The position numbers and the translations under genes were made by a program. The notes beneath the pieces are model-generated. The model saw only the letters and a program-made list of their open reading frames with translations, did not search any database and was not told the origin of the DNA. A stretch of 64,000 nt of DNA, from assembly GCA_044350895.1 (NCBI GenBank), contig JBILGT010000001.1, positions 55,040-119,039 on the forward strand, written 5' to 3'. Every line of letters starts with the position of its first letter. The stretch's first letter is position 1. Below, one piece after another: positions 17,994-25,989 of this stretch. This DNA is from OMIS01 sp044350895 (GTDB lineage Bacteria; Patescibacteriota; Microgenomatia; UBA1400; PJMF01).

Positions 17994-20192
17994 ATGAACT
18001 TAGTAATCGTGGAATCACCAACAAAAGCCCGAAAGTTGCGCAGTTATCTCAGTAGTGACTACGTGATTGAGGCGTCTGTGGGACACATCAGAGACTTGCC
18101 AAAAGGTAAGATGGGTGTCGATGTGGAGCACAATTTTGAGCCCACCTACGAAATCAGTGAAGACAAGAAAAAAGTAATTACTTTGCTCAAGAAGTCAGCC
18201 AAAACTGCCGATATTATTTATCTCGCAACTGACCCTGACCGTGAAGGTGAAGCTATTGCGTGGCATCTTTCTCAATCACTGGGTGATATCAAGAAAGATA
18301 AGTTCAAACGTGCCACATTCCATGAAATTACCAAAGGTGCTGTTTTGGATGCAATCAATAACCCGAGTCAACTGAAAATGGATCTGGTTGATGCACAACA
18401 AGCACGCCGGGTGGTAGATCGGTTAGTGGGATATGAAGTTTCTCCAGTTTTGTGGAAGAAAATCCGTCGTGGCTTATCTGCAGGAAGAGTGCAATCTGTG
18501 GCACTTCGCTTGATTGTCGAGCGCGAACGCGAAATTGCTGCTTTTATTCCAGAAGAGTACTGGGAAGTTGATGTTGCACTTTCAAAAGCTGGTAATTCAG
18601 GTGCTGGGGACGCTCAAATTTTTATAGAAGGCAAACCAGTCGAGAACTTACCCGACGGTGTATTTGTGGCGCGTGTCATTGAAATCAACAAGAAAAAATA
18701 CGAGCCAAAGCTAGAATCTGACGTTGCTCCAATAGTTGCAGAGCTTGATTCTGCTCAATACAAAATTGACTCAGTTGAGCGAAAAGAGCGGACAAGAAGC
18801 AGTTTGCCTCCATTTACAACCTCAACTCTCCAACAAGCTGCAGCCAACCGTCTGGGCATGAGTAGTAAACAAACCATGCGCCTGGCCCAAGATATGTACG
18901 AAGAAGGGTTGATTACCTACCACCGTACTGACGCTGTTAATTTATCCACCCAAGCAATTGGTATGGCACGCAGTTATATCGAGAAAACATTTGGAAAAGA
19001 GTACTTACCAGCTCAACCACGCGCATTTGCCAATAAATCAAAAAACGCCCAAGAAGCTCACGAAGCAATTCGTGTCACTGATGTCTATGTCTCAGCAAAT
19101 AAAGTAGGAACACTGGGTGGAAAAATGTCTGAGCGTCATGCCAAACTCTATGATTTGATCTGGCGTCGTTTCTTGGCAAGTCAATTACCATCTGCAGTCT
19201 ATGACCAAACAACAATCACTGTTGAAGCCAAAATGACTACTGATGTGGCTACTTTGCGAAGTAGTGGCTCAATTTTGAAATTTGATGGTTGGCTCAAGCT
19301 CTTCCCAGACAGAGAAGACACCATTTTGCCATCACTCGAAAAGGGAGAAGTTGTTGATTTTAGAGAAAAAAATGCAGCACAAAAATTTACACAGCCACCT
19401 CCAAGATACAACGATGCATCACTGGTCAAGCAACTCGAGCAACAAGGTATTGGTCGTCCGAGTACCTACGCCAGTATTATCTCTGTGATAGAAGATCGCG
19501 GATATGTCGAGCGGGACGCCAAGCGTTTTGTAGCATCAGCAATTGGTATGACAGTCAGTGACTTCTTACTCCAACACTTCCCGGTATTTATGGAGTATCA
19601 ATTCACTGCCGAAATGGAAGAGGACTTAGACAGAATTTCTCGAGGAGAGAAGAACTGGGTCAAAGTTGTTGCCGATTTTTATAAACCATTCCACGAAAAA
19701 ATTGCCGCCGCAGGTGATGCTGATCGAGCTCAGGTTCCAGTAGAAAAAACAGGCGAAAAATGTCCGAAGTGTGGTGATTTACCAGAAGGTGGCGGAGAAA
19801 TAGTCATTAGATCTGGCCGATACGGCAAGTTTAAGAGCTGTAGTCGTTTCCCTGAGTGTGACTTTACTGAAAATATTGTCGACAAAGTAGAAGGTGTGGT
19901 TTGTCCGTTGTGCCAAACAGGTGAAGTGATCGCACGAAAATCTCGTTGGGGCAAGGAATTCTTTGGCTGTGCAAGATATCCAGAATGTGACTGGGCTAGT
20001 TGGAAGAAGCCAGAGGTAGGTATGGTGGTAACCGCGGAAGAATGGAAGGCACAACAGGCTATCAGAAAAGAAAAAGCTGCGAAGCGTGCCAAGGTCATGG
20101 AGATGGAAAAAGAAAAAATGGCAAAAGTTGCACCGAAAAAAACAGCGAAAAAAGCTGGTGGACGAGCTAAAAAAACTTCTAAGAAATCGTAG
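17994..20192 (+). CDS. topA: DNA topoisomerase I
   Basis: Type IA topoisomerase, relaxes negative supercoils through a transient 5'-phosphotyrosine link. The Toprim domain begins VIVESPTKARKL and contains TDPDREGEAIAWHL; the active-site Tyr is in GLITYHRTDA, where the usual motif is YMRTDS. Two C-terminal four-cysteine zinc elements follow (CPKCG to CSRFPEC, and CPLC to CARYPEC), then a Lys-rich tail. The ATG at 17994 is preferred (732 residues): TATCAT lies 8 nt before it and the family begins with this MNLVIVES sequence. An upstream in-frame start at 17976 is less likely. Confidence 0.95.
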   Translation: MNLVIVESPTKARKLRSYLSSDYVIEASVGHIRDLPKGKMGVDVEHNFEPTYEISEDKKKVITLLKKSAKTADIIYLATDPDREGEAIAWHLSQSLGDIKKDKFKRATFHEITKGAVLDAINNPSQLKMDLVDAQQARRVVDRLVGYEVSPVLWKKIRRGLSAGRVQSVALRLIVEREREIAAFIPEEYWEVDVALSKAGNSGAGDAQIFIEGKPVENLPDGVFVARVIEINKKKYEPKLESDVAPIVAELDSAQYKIDSVERKERTRSSLPPFTTSTLQQAAANRLGMSSKQTMRLAQDMYEEGLITYHRTDAVNLSTQAIGMARSYIEKTFGKEYLPAQPRAFANKSKNAQEAHEAIRVTDVYVSANKVGTLGGKMSERHAKLYDLIWRRFLASQLPSAVYDQTTITVEAKMTTDVATLRSSGSILKFDGWLKLFPDREDTILPSLEKGEVVDFREKNAAQKFTQPPPRYNDASLVKQLEQQGIGRPSTYASIISVIEDRGYVERDAKRFVASAIGMTVSDFLLQHFPVFMEYQFTAEMEEDLDRISRGEKNWVKVVADFYKPFHEKIAAAGDADRAQVPVEKTGEKCPKCGDLPEGGGEIVIRSGRYGKFKSCSRFPECDFTENIVDKVEGVVCPLCQTGEVIARKSRWGKEFFGCARYPECDWASWKKPEVGMVVTAEEWKAQQAIRKEKAAKRAKVMEMEKEKMAKVAPKKTAKKAGGRAKKTSKKS

Positions 20193-20255
20193 CATAATCA
20201 CTATATTCCACAAGGCAGTTGAAGCAACCAAAAAAATATAATATGCTGCATCCTC

Positions 20256-20816
20256 ATGCAAATCACACTTTTTGGTGGCACCTTTGATCCTCCACATCTT
20301 GGACATAGTAGTATTGCAGCGGCTCTGCTCAAGAAGGGGCTTGCTGACGAAGTTTGGTTTGTGCCAGTTGGTGAACATGCATTTGAAAAAAAATTCTCTC
20401 CTGCACAGCATCGTCTAGCCATGTTGGAGTTAATTTTGGAGCCACAGCAAAAAATAGAACAGTATGAACTTGAACAGTCAGGTATGAGTATTACCTATGA
20501 AACGCTTAAGGCACTTTCCAAAAAATATCCAGAGCACACTTTTTCGTTCGTGATTGGGTCAGATAATTTGGCTCGGTTTCATGAGTGGCATGATTTTACA
20601 GAAATGCTTGCTGAGTTCAAATTTTTTGTCTATCCGCGCGAAGGCTTTGCTTTGGAACCACTATATCAAGGCATGCAGGTGATTGAAGGGGTAGAACCAG
20701 TTAATATTTCTTCAACTGAAGTGCGGAAACGTATTCAAACAATGGGATCAATTACTGAACTGGTGAAACCCGCAGTTGCGCAGTATATTCAAGCGCAGCA
20801 GCTGTATGTACTATAA
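20256..20816 (+). CDS. nadD: nicotinate-nucleotide adenylyltransferase
   Basis: Joins nicotinate mononucleotide to AMP in NAD synthesis. The 186-residue chain begins with the nucleotidyltransferase motif GGTFDPPHLGH and ends with the second motif ISSTEVRKRI. The SDNLARFHEWHDF segment is typical of NadD. TATAAT lies 13 nt before the ATG. The nadE gene, for the next step of the pathway, follows after a 145-nt spacer. Confidence 0.92.
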   Translation: MQITLFGGTFDPPHLGHSSIAAALLKKGLADEVWFVPVGEHAFEKKFSPAQHRLAMLELILEPQQKIEQYELEQSGMSITYETLKALSKKYPEHTFSFVIGSDNLARFHEWHDFTEMLAEFKFFVYPREGFALEPLYQGMQVIEGVEPVNISSTEVRKRIQTMGSITELVKPAVAQYIQAQQLYVL

Positions 20817-20837
20817 AAATATAGCTCTTTAGGATAC

Positions 20838-20857
20838 GGCAGGCTCGAATTCCTGCC
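20838..20857. repeat. perfect 6-bp hairpin in the nadD-nadE spacer
   Basis: GGCAGG (20838-20843) and CCTGCC (20852-20857) flank an 8-nt loop. There is no T run after it on either strand, so it does not look like a standard terminator. The loop resembles a tRNA T-arm but has one base too many and no tRNA body surrounds it. Confidence 0.4.
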
Positions 20858-20961
20858 TTGCTCGTTTCGCTATACAAGATCTATTGTAGAATTCAGTATG
20901 CAGTGACGCTCATCCGACAATCCTGCAGAACTATATTTTTACAGTACAAACCAACATATTT

Positions 20962-21783
20962 ATGAAACTAGAATATCCAGACAAAGTAATTACAGAAATT
21001 GTACAATTTTTGCAGAAAAAATTTGAACAAACAGGCAAAAAAAATGGTGTAATCGCAGTTTCTGGTGGAATTGATTCAGCACTTTCTACGACACTTTTGG
21101 TCAAAGCGCTGGGGGCACAACACGTGTACCCAATTATGCTTCCCTACAAAAATCAAAGTACTGTCGATTCTGAATTAATTTGTACCTGGAATAAAATCCC
21201 ACGTAAAAATTGGCGAGTTGTGAATATTGAAGGCTTTGTAATGGCTGCCGAGAAAGTTTTGCCTGGTGTAGAAAAAGATAAAATGCGCCTGGGCAACTTG
21301 ATGGCGCGTTCACGCATGCTCGTGGTATTTGACCGTGCCAAAGAATTTGATGCACTGGTATGCGGCACAGAAAATAAATCTGAAAAATACTTAGGCTACT
21401 TCACTCGATTCGGTGACGAAGCCAGTGATCTGGAGCCGATCATCAGCCTCTACAAAACACAGGTGCGTCAGCTCGTTGAATTGCTTGAAATGCCCAAGGC
21501 ATTTTTGGAAAAAGCGCCCAGTGCCGAACTTTGGGAAGAGCAAACTGATGAAACAGAACTAGGATTTTCGTATGCAGAGGCAGATGCCGTTTTTCAAATA
21601 TTAATTGAAAAACAAATGGGCAAGCTGTATGTGCAGCTGATAGAAGGTGACCGAACAGCAGCGGTTGCCAAAGAGATTCATGAACAACTTCCTGATATTG
21701 CACTCAAGCAAATCACTGCTATTTTGCAGCAGGTACAGCGGCAACAATTCAAGCACGAAGTACCCTATACATTTGATATGTAG
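20962..21783 (+). CDS. nadE: NAD synthetase (ammonia-dependent)
   Basis: Converts deamido-NAD to NAD using ATP and ammonia. The P-loop of the ATP pyrophosphatase fold is VSGGIDSALSTTLL. The GNLMARSRM and CGTENKSEKYLGYFTRFGD segments match the NadE active site. At 273 residues it lacks the glutaminase domain of the longer enzymes, so it uses free ammonia. With the neighbouring nadD it supplies the last two steps of NAD synthesis. Confidence 0.93.
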   Translation: MKLEYPDKVITEIVQFLQKKFEQTGKKNGVIAVSGGIDSALSTTLLVKALGAQHVYPIMLPYKNQSTVDSELICTWNKIPRKNWRVVNIEGFVMAAEKVLPGVEKDKMRLGNLMARSRMLVVFDRAKEFDALVCGTENKSEKYLGYFTRFGDEASDLEPIISLYKTQVRQLVELLEMPKAFLEKAPSAELWEEQTDETELGFSYAEADAVFQILIEKQMGKLYVQLIEGDRTAAVAKEIHEQLPDIALKQITAILQQVQRQQFKHEVPYTFDM

Positions 21784-21844
21784 GCTTTTTCTCGTTGTCA
21801 GTAACGCAAAAAATTGGTATAACATTTTCGCGAAAGGTAGTTAT

Positions 21845-22276
21845 ATGGGACGAAGTCTAACAGTAGAACAAGGTGGAATGAATGGAGCAGAAGTGGATGA
21901 TTCACAGCTCTCTTTAGGGGGTGCACAAGCACACTTATTGCTTGAGTTTTTCCATGATAAAGAAGCTGAAGTTAGTGGCATGGATAAAGTTGCAGAACGT
22001 TTGAGAAGAGCTGCATTTGAGACTCTTTTTACCGCATTCACCAATGAAACACTCTCTGCATATTTGAGACAAGAACTCAAAGGCGTTGTAGATATAACTA
22101 CACCAGTTATTACCATACCATCACGACCCACTTTTTCGCCTGAGGCGCAGGTTGTTGAAGTGACTCTTGGAAATCGTATGGCGCAAGAACAAGCATTTAC
22201 AGTTTGTTTTGTGCAGATTGATGCATTTAGTTGTGTCTATGTCTTTCCATGGGCAGGACCTGCTGATAACTCTTAA
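21845..22276 (+). CDS. unknown protein
   Basis: A 143-residue soluble protein with no recognised domain. Residues 1-80 look helical and residues 90-143 are richer in beta-type sequence (VVEVTLGNRM, TVCFVQIDAF). The ATG at 21845 follows a GAAAGG Shine-Dalgarno-like sequence, and a TATAAC box lies about 25 nt upstream. In-frame sequence further upstream runs back into nadE and is not expected to be translated. Confidence 0.6.
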   Translation: MGRSLTVEQGGMNGAEVDDSQLSLGGAQAHLLLEFFHDKEAEVSGMDKVAERLRRAAFETLFTAFTNETLSAYLRQELKGVVDITTPVITIPSRPTFSPEAQVVEVTLGNRMAQEQAFTVCFVQIDAFSCVYVFPWAGPADNS

Positions 22277-22312
22277 TTGCTTTTCGAACCACCACTTGCT
22301 ATAACTTTTTAC

Positions 22313-23224
22313 ATGAAGCCATACTCAGAACGTACTCCCGACGAACAGTACAAGGATATCTTGCGAAAAATCGTGGAAGAAGGTGTTCGTGTTCCTTCTC
22401 AACAAGGTACTGATGCACTGATGTATATGGCACCGGGCTCAATGCATTTTAAACTTGAAAATGGTTTCCCAATGCTCACTGAGCGCAATCTTGCCCCAAA
22501 AGAAAATGAACGCTTGAAGGTGACAATTTGGCGCCAGGCAGTAGCGGAAATTATTGGATTCATCAATGGTGCTCGGACTCTCAAACAACTAGAGGAATTT
22601 GGGTGCTATTGGTGGGAACCATGGGGCACTGAAGCCAAGTGCAAGAAGCGCGGACTTGAAACAGGAGACTTAGGCCCAGGTTCATATGGTGCAGCATTCC
22701 ATGATTTTCCAACTAGTGAAGGTGAGTCATTTAATCAATTTAAAACGATTGTGGAACAGATCAAACAAGAGCCACAATTGAGAACACACTTTGTAACGCC
22801 ATGGATTCCACAGTACACCGCACGAGTAGAAGGACGTACTCAAAAAGTGGTAGTTTGCCCGTGTCATGGGTGGATTCACCTTCGCGTTGTGGATAATAAA
22901 TTGACGCTGCATATGATGCAACGTTCTGGAGATGTACCTGTGGGCGTACCTGCAAACATGGTGCAGTATTCAGCACTTTTGATGATGATTGCACAAGCCA
23001 CAGGTCTTGAAGCTTACGAGTATATTCACACAATTTCTGATGCGCATATTTATGTTGATCAACTTGATGCAGTCAAACTAATACTAGAACGTGAATCTCG
23101 ACCATTCCCAACAATGACTTTGAAAACCAAAAATACAGATCTTTTTAAATTCCGTCACACTGATTTTGAACTCAGTGACTATAATCCACACCCTGGAATC
23201 AAAAATATCCCAGTGGCGATTTAA
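22313..23224 (+). CDS. thymidylate synthase family protein, divergent
   Basis: A 303-residue protein with the ThyA fold, expected to methylate dUMP to dTMP using methylenetetrahydrofolate. The nucleophile region is VVVCPCHGWIHLRV, the nucleotide-binding segment is RSGDVPVGVPANMVQYSALL, and the HTISDAHIYVDQLD segment matches the ThyA HIYxNH region. Several usual residues differ: the double Arg before the active site is LRTHF, and the Gln after the Cys-His pair is missing. The Asn that selects dUMP appears kept in VPAN. A TATAAC box lies 7 nt before the ATG at 22313. DHFR, dUTPase and thymidylate kinase genes are nearby in the window. Confidence 0.8.
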   Translation: MKPYSERTPDEQYKDILRKIVEEGVRVPSQQGTDALMYMAPGSMHFKLENGFPMLTERNLAPKENERLKVTIWRQAVAEIIGFINGARTLKQLEEFGCYWWEPWGTEAKCKKRGLETGDLGPGSYGAAFHDFPTSEGESFNQFKTIVEQIKQEPQLRTHFVTPWIPQYTARVEGRTQKVVVCPCHGWIHLRVVDNKLTLHMMQRSGDVPVGVPANMVQYSALLMMIAQATGLEAYEYIHTISDAHIYVDQLDAVKLILERESRPFPTMTLKTKNTDLFKFRHTDFELSDYNPHPGIKNIPVAI

Positions 23225-23248
23225 AGTTTCTCTAGATATGATGATTGA

Positions 23249-25438
23249 GTGAAACAATTTTTTATTTGGCTAATTCTTCAGATTTTTTTCTGTTTTTATG
23301 CTGCTTCTCCGGTTGCAGCTCGATCAGAACTGTATCCTGTCACCCCCTTTGCCCAAGTCGACGGAGAAGTAACGGGGACTGTAGATGGGCAGGCGGTGCA
23401 GTTTGAATATCACCGAACATATCATCCAGATATAGTTGGTGTGAATATGCAAACGAGCAGAGTACGTTTTGCAAGTGATGGTCCAGTTGCAATGCAGTTG
23501 AATTTTGCTACACCGATCTCAGGGCCCTATCTTCAAGGAATTGGGAGGGGATATCCACTCCAGCAAAATGGAAACCAACTTACCTTTACTCTACCTGGAC
23601 CAGGACATTACTACTTTAAAGCCGGAGGACTGCAAAAAACTATTTTATTTTGGATTGATGATTTAAATGCACCAAGAACAAAGCCAGGTGACCCTAATGT
23701 CGTAGACGTCACTACTCGCGGGATTCGCAATGATCCAAGCGCAAACCAAAAAAATGAACTCCAAGCACTAATTACTGCAGTGCCAGATGGCACCATTTTA
23801 TATTTCCCGGCAGGTGTATATCGGACGGGAGGGTTGAAAATATCAAGAAAAAATTTGACACTTTTCTTTGATCGCGGCGCACTGCTAAAAGGGACTGATA
23901 ACAGTGCCGATTTTTTCAAGGGACTCATTGAAATTGAGTATGGGCGTAACATTAAGTTGACAGGGTTTGGTACGATTGATGCCAATGGTATGGTCACATA
24001 TTCCAACAGTGGCGGCAGAGAAATTAAGATAAGAAACATCCAAATAGATGACTCAACTGACATTACTCTTGAAAACTTACTATTTATGGACGCAAACTCT
24101 TGGTCAATTCACGTTCATCGTAGTACCAACTTTACTGCAAGAAATATTAAAGTTTTTGGTGGAAAAGATGGTATTGATCCTGATTCAGTGACAAATGCTC
24201 TTTTGGAAAATGTGTTTGTTCAATCAGTTGATGACAGTATTGCTGTTAAAAGTCGTGACGTCAGTGATAACACTCCTACAAATAACGTTCGGGTAAATAA
24301 GTGTATTGTTAGTAGTGGTCGAGCTACTGCACTCAAAATTGGTACAGAAAATCGACAGCCAATTACTGGTGTAACATTTGAACACTGCGATGTGATTGAT
24401 TCCGATCGGGGGATGAGTATTTACACGCAGTACGGTGGACAAATTGCAGATGTTACATACAAAAACATTCGCTTAACAGGCGTAACTGATCCATGGAAAA
24501 ACATACCGTACAGTGGTGGCGGACCGAGCATAACCAATCTTGTCTATGAAAATATCATTGTGGGATTATCAACAAATAAAGCACGGATAAATCAAGGATA
24601 TCCTGGTTTAAAAAAAGTAATGCTAAAGAATATTGTAATTCACACATTTGGTGCACCTGAGGAACGAGCTGGGGCATTGCGTGCAGATGCTGGTACAAAT
24701 GTAAATGCATTTGGAGTTACTGCATATTGGAACGGTAAAAAAGGTGGCTGGCGTGGTGTCTTTGAAGGGGATGGATTTGTAGAAAAAATGAATGTCGTAG
24801 AAAACGACGGAGCTGGTCCTTCAATGGAGTTCTCAGACGCAGCAGGATTACCGCCTGCCACAGTACCAGTACCGCCAGCTGAACCAACTCCTGCATGTAA
24901 AATACAAACTCAAGTGACGTGTTCAAGCAGTACTTCAGTAAGTGTGAAGTATCAATTTACCCAACAGCCAAATTTTGACTATAAGCATTTTATAGTACGC
25001 ATTAATGCATATCCTGAAAATAAAGCTGAATGTACCAATGACTCTGGACAGCAGATCGATTGGTTTTGTGGTAGGGACACAGGAAAAGGTAATGATCTAC
25101 AAGCATATAGTGAAAAAGTGGTGCAGGAGACAACTTTTACGGCTGTACCGGGTGTTCCTTATAGAGTGGGTGTTTCAATTGATGCAAAAGCAGATGGGAC
25201 ACGTCTCTCTACCGGGCAATGTGCTGCAATACCGGTTGATATAACGTGTACAGCAGCTGTTACTCCAACTCAGTCAAGGAAGCCAGGTGATCTTGATCGA
25301 GACAATGACGTTGATATTTTTGACTACAACAAATTGATCGAAAATTTTGGACGAGAAAATTGTGAGATCAATTTGACCGCTAGTTGTTTGATTGATATAT
25401 ATGACTACTCGATTGTTTTAGCCAAGTGGGGTACATAA
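23249..25438 (+). CDS. secreted GH28-like beta-helix protein with dockerin-like C-terminus
   Basis: A 729-residue exported protein that starts at GTG, with TATGAT 6 nt upstream. A signal peptide covers about residues 1-24 (cleavage likely after PVAA). A short beta domain follows, then a right-handed beta-helix (about residues 160-510) like glycoside hydrolase family 28, which cleaves pectin-type polysaccharides: DGTILYFPAGVYRTGGL, GIDPDSV, SVDDSIAVKS and ATALKIGTE. The two acidic motifs are present, but the usual Gly-His-Gly motif is replaced by SGRAT. A Cys-containing beta domain and a dockerin-like pair of calcium loops (GDLDRDNDVDIFDYNKL and CLIDIYDYSIV) end the chain. Confidence 0.82.
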   Translation: MKQFFIWLILQIFFCFYAASPVAARSELYPVTPFAQVDGEVTGTVDGQAVQFEYHRTYHPDIVGVNMQTSRVRFASDGPVAMQLNFATPISGPYLQGIGRGYPLQQNGNQLTFTLPGPGHYYFKAGGLQKTILFWIDDLNAPRTKPGDPNVVDVTTRGIRNDPSANQKNELQALITAVPDGTILYFPAGVYRTGGLKISRKNLTLFFDRGALLKGTDNSADFFKGLIEIEYGRNIKLTGFGTIDANGMVTYSNSGGREIKIRNIQIDDSTDITLENLLFMDANSWSIHVHRSTNFTARNIKVFGGKDGIDPDSVTNALLENVFVQSVDDSIAVKSRDVSDNTPTNNVRVNKCIVSSGRATALKIGTENRQPITGVTFEHCDVIDSDRGMSIYTQYGGQIADVTYKNIRLTGVTDPWKNIPYSGGGPSITNLVYENIIVGLSTNKARINQGYPGLKKVMLKNIVIHTFGAPEERAGALRADAGTNVNAFGVTAYWNGKKGGWRGVFEGDGFVEKMNVVENDGAGPSMEFSDAAGLPPATVPVPPAEPTPACKIQTQVTCSSSTSVSVKYQFTQQPNFDYKHFIVRINAYPENKAECTNDSGQQIDWFCGRDTGKGNDLQAYSEKVVQETTFTAVPGVPYRVGVSIDAKADGTRLSTGQCAAIPVDITCTAAVTPTQSRKPGDLDRDNDVDIFDYNKLIENFGRENCEINLTASCLIDIYDYSIVLAKWGT

Positions 25439-25475
25439 CAAGTTTTTGAGGAGTGTGATAGAGTAGTGAAATAGT

Positions 25476-25934
25476 ATGTCAGATGCACAATCTCGCCACG
25501 TTGATATCGATAATGCCCGTCTAGATGAGCAACGTCAAGTGATGCAAGAAATCATTGATGCAGATCATTGTCCGTTTTGTCGTGAAAATTTGGACAAATA
25601 CCACAAGCAAGAAATTCTTAAAGAAGGTGAGTTTTGGCTGGTCACGAAAAACCAGTGGCCGTACGACTTCACAAAAGTCCACTTACTGCTGATTTATAAA
25701 CAACATGCCACAGATCTTTCTGAGCTTGATCCAGAATCTGGCAAAGAATTGTTAGAACTTCTCCAGTGGGCACAAAAGGAATACAAAATTCCTGGTGGTG
25801 GTTGGGCAATGCGCTTTGGTGATACCGATCATTCGGCAGGAACAGTGGCACACATTCATGTGCAGTTCATCATGCCTGATCTTGAACATCCAGAGTTCAA
25901 ACCAGTGCGGATTAAGATTGGGAAAAGTAAGTAA
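25476..25934 (+). CDS. HIT-family nucleotide-binding protein
   Basis: A 152-residue histidine-triad protein. A CPFCRENL metal-binding pair appears near residue 30, the FTKVHLLLIYKQHATDL segment matches the HIT core, and the triad is AGTVAHIHVQFIMPD. HIT proteins hydrolyse or transfer nucleotide phosphates or phosphorolyse Ap4A. The triad reads HIHVQ, with Gln at the last His position, as in GalT-like and some Ap4A phosphorylase-type members. The substrate is unknown. Confidence 0.85.
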   Translation: MSDAQSRHVDIDNARLDEQRQVMQEIIDADHCPFCRENLDKYHKQEILKEGEFWLVTKNQWPYDFTKVHLLLIYKQHATDLSELDPESGKELLELLQWAQKEYKIPGGGWAMRFGDTDHSAGTVAHIHVQFIMPDLEHPEFKPVRIKIGKSK

Positions 25935-25989
25935 AATTTTAGAATTAACTTCTAGTTAGTACCATACTTTTTCAGTATAGTTAATCTTG

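Noticed and set aside
20838..20857. tRNA T-arm-like hairpin between nadD and nadE
   Set aside because: No acceptor, D-arm or anticodon arm can be drawn around it and the loop has one base too many for a T-arm.
21647..21844. Longer N-terminus for the unknown protein after nadE
   Set aside because: It would lie inside nadE in another frame and there is a Shine-Dalgarno-like site at 21845.
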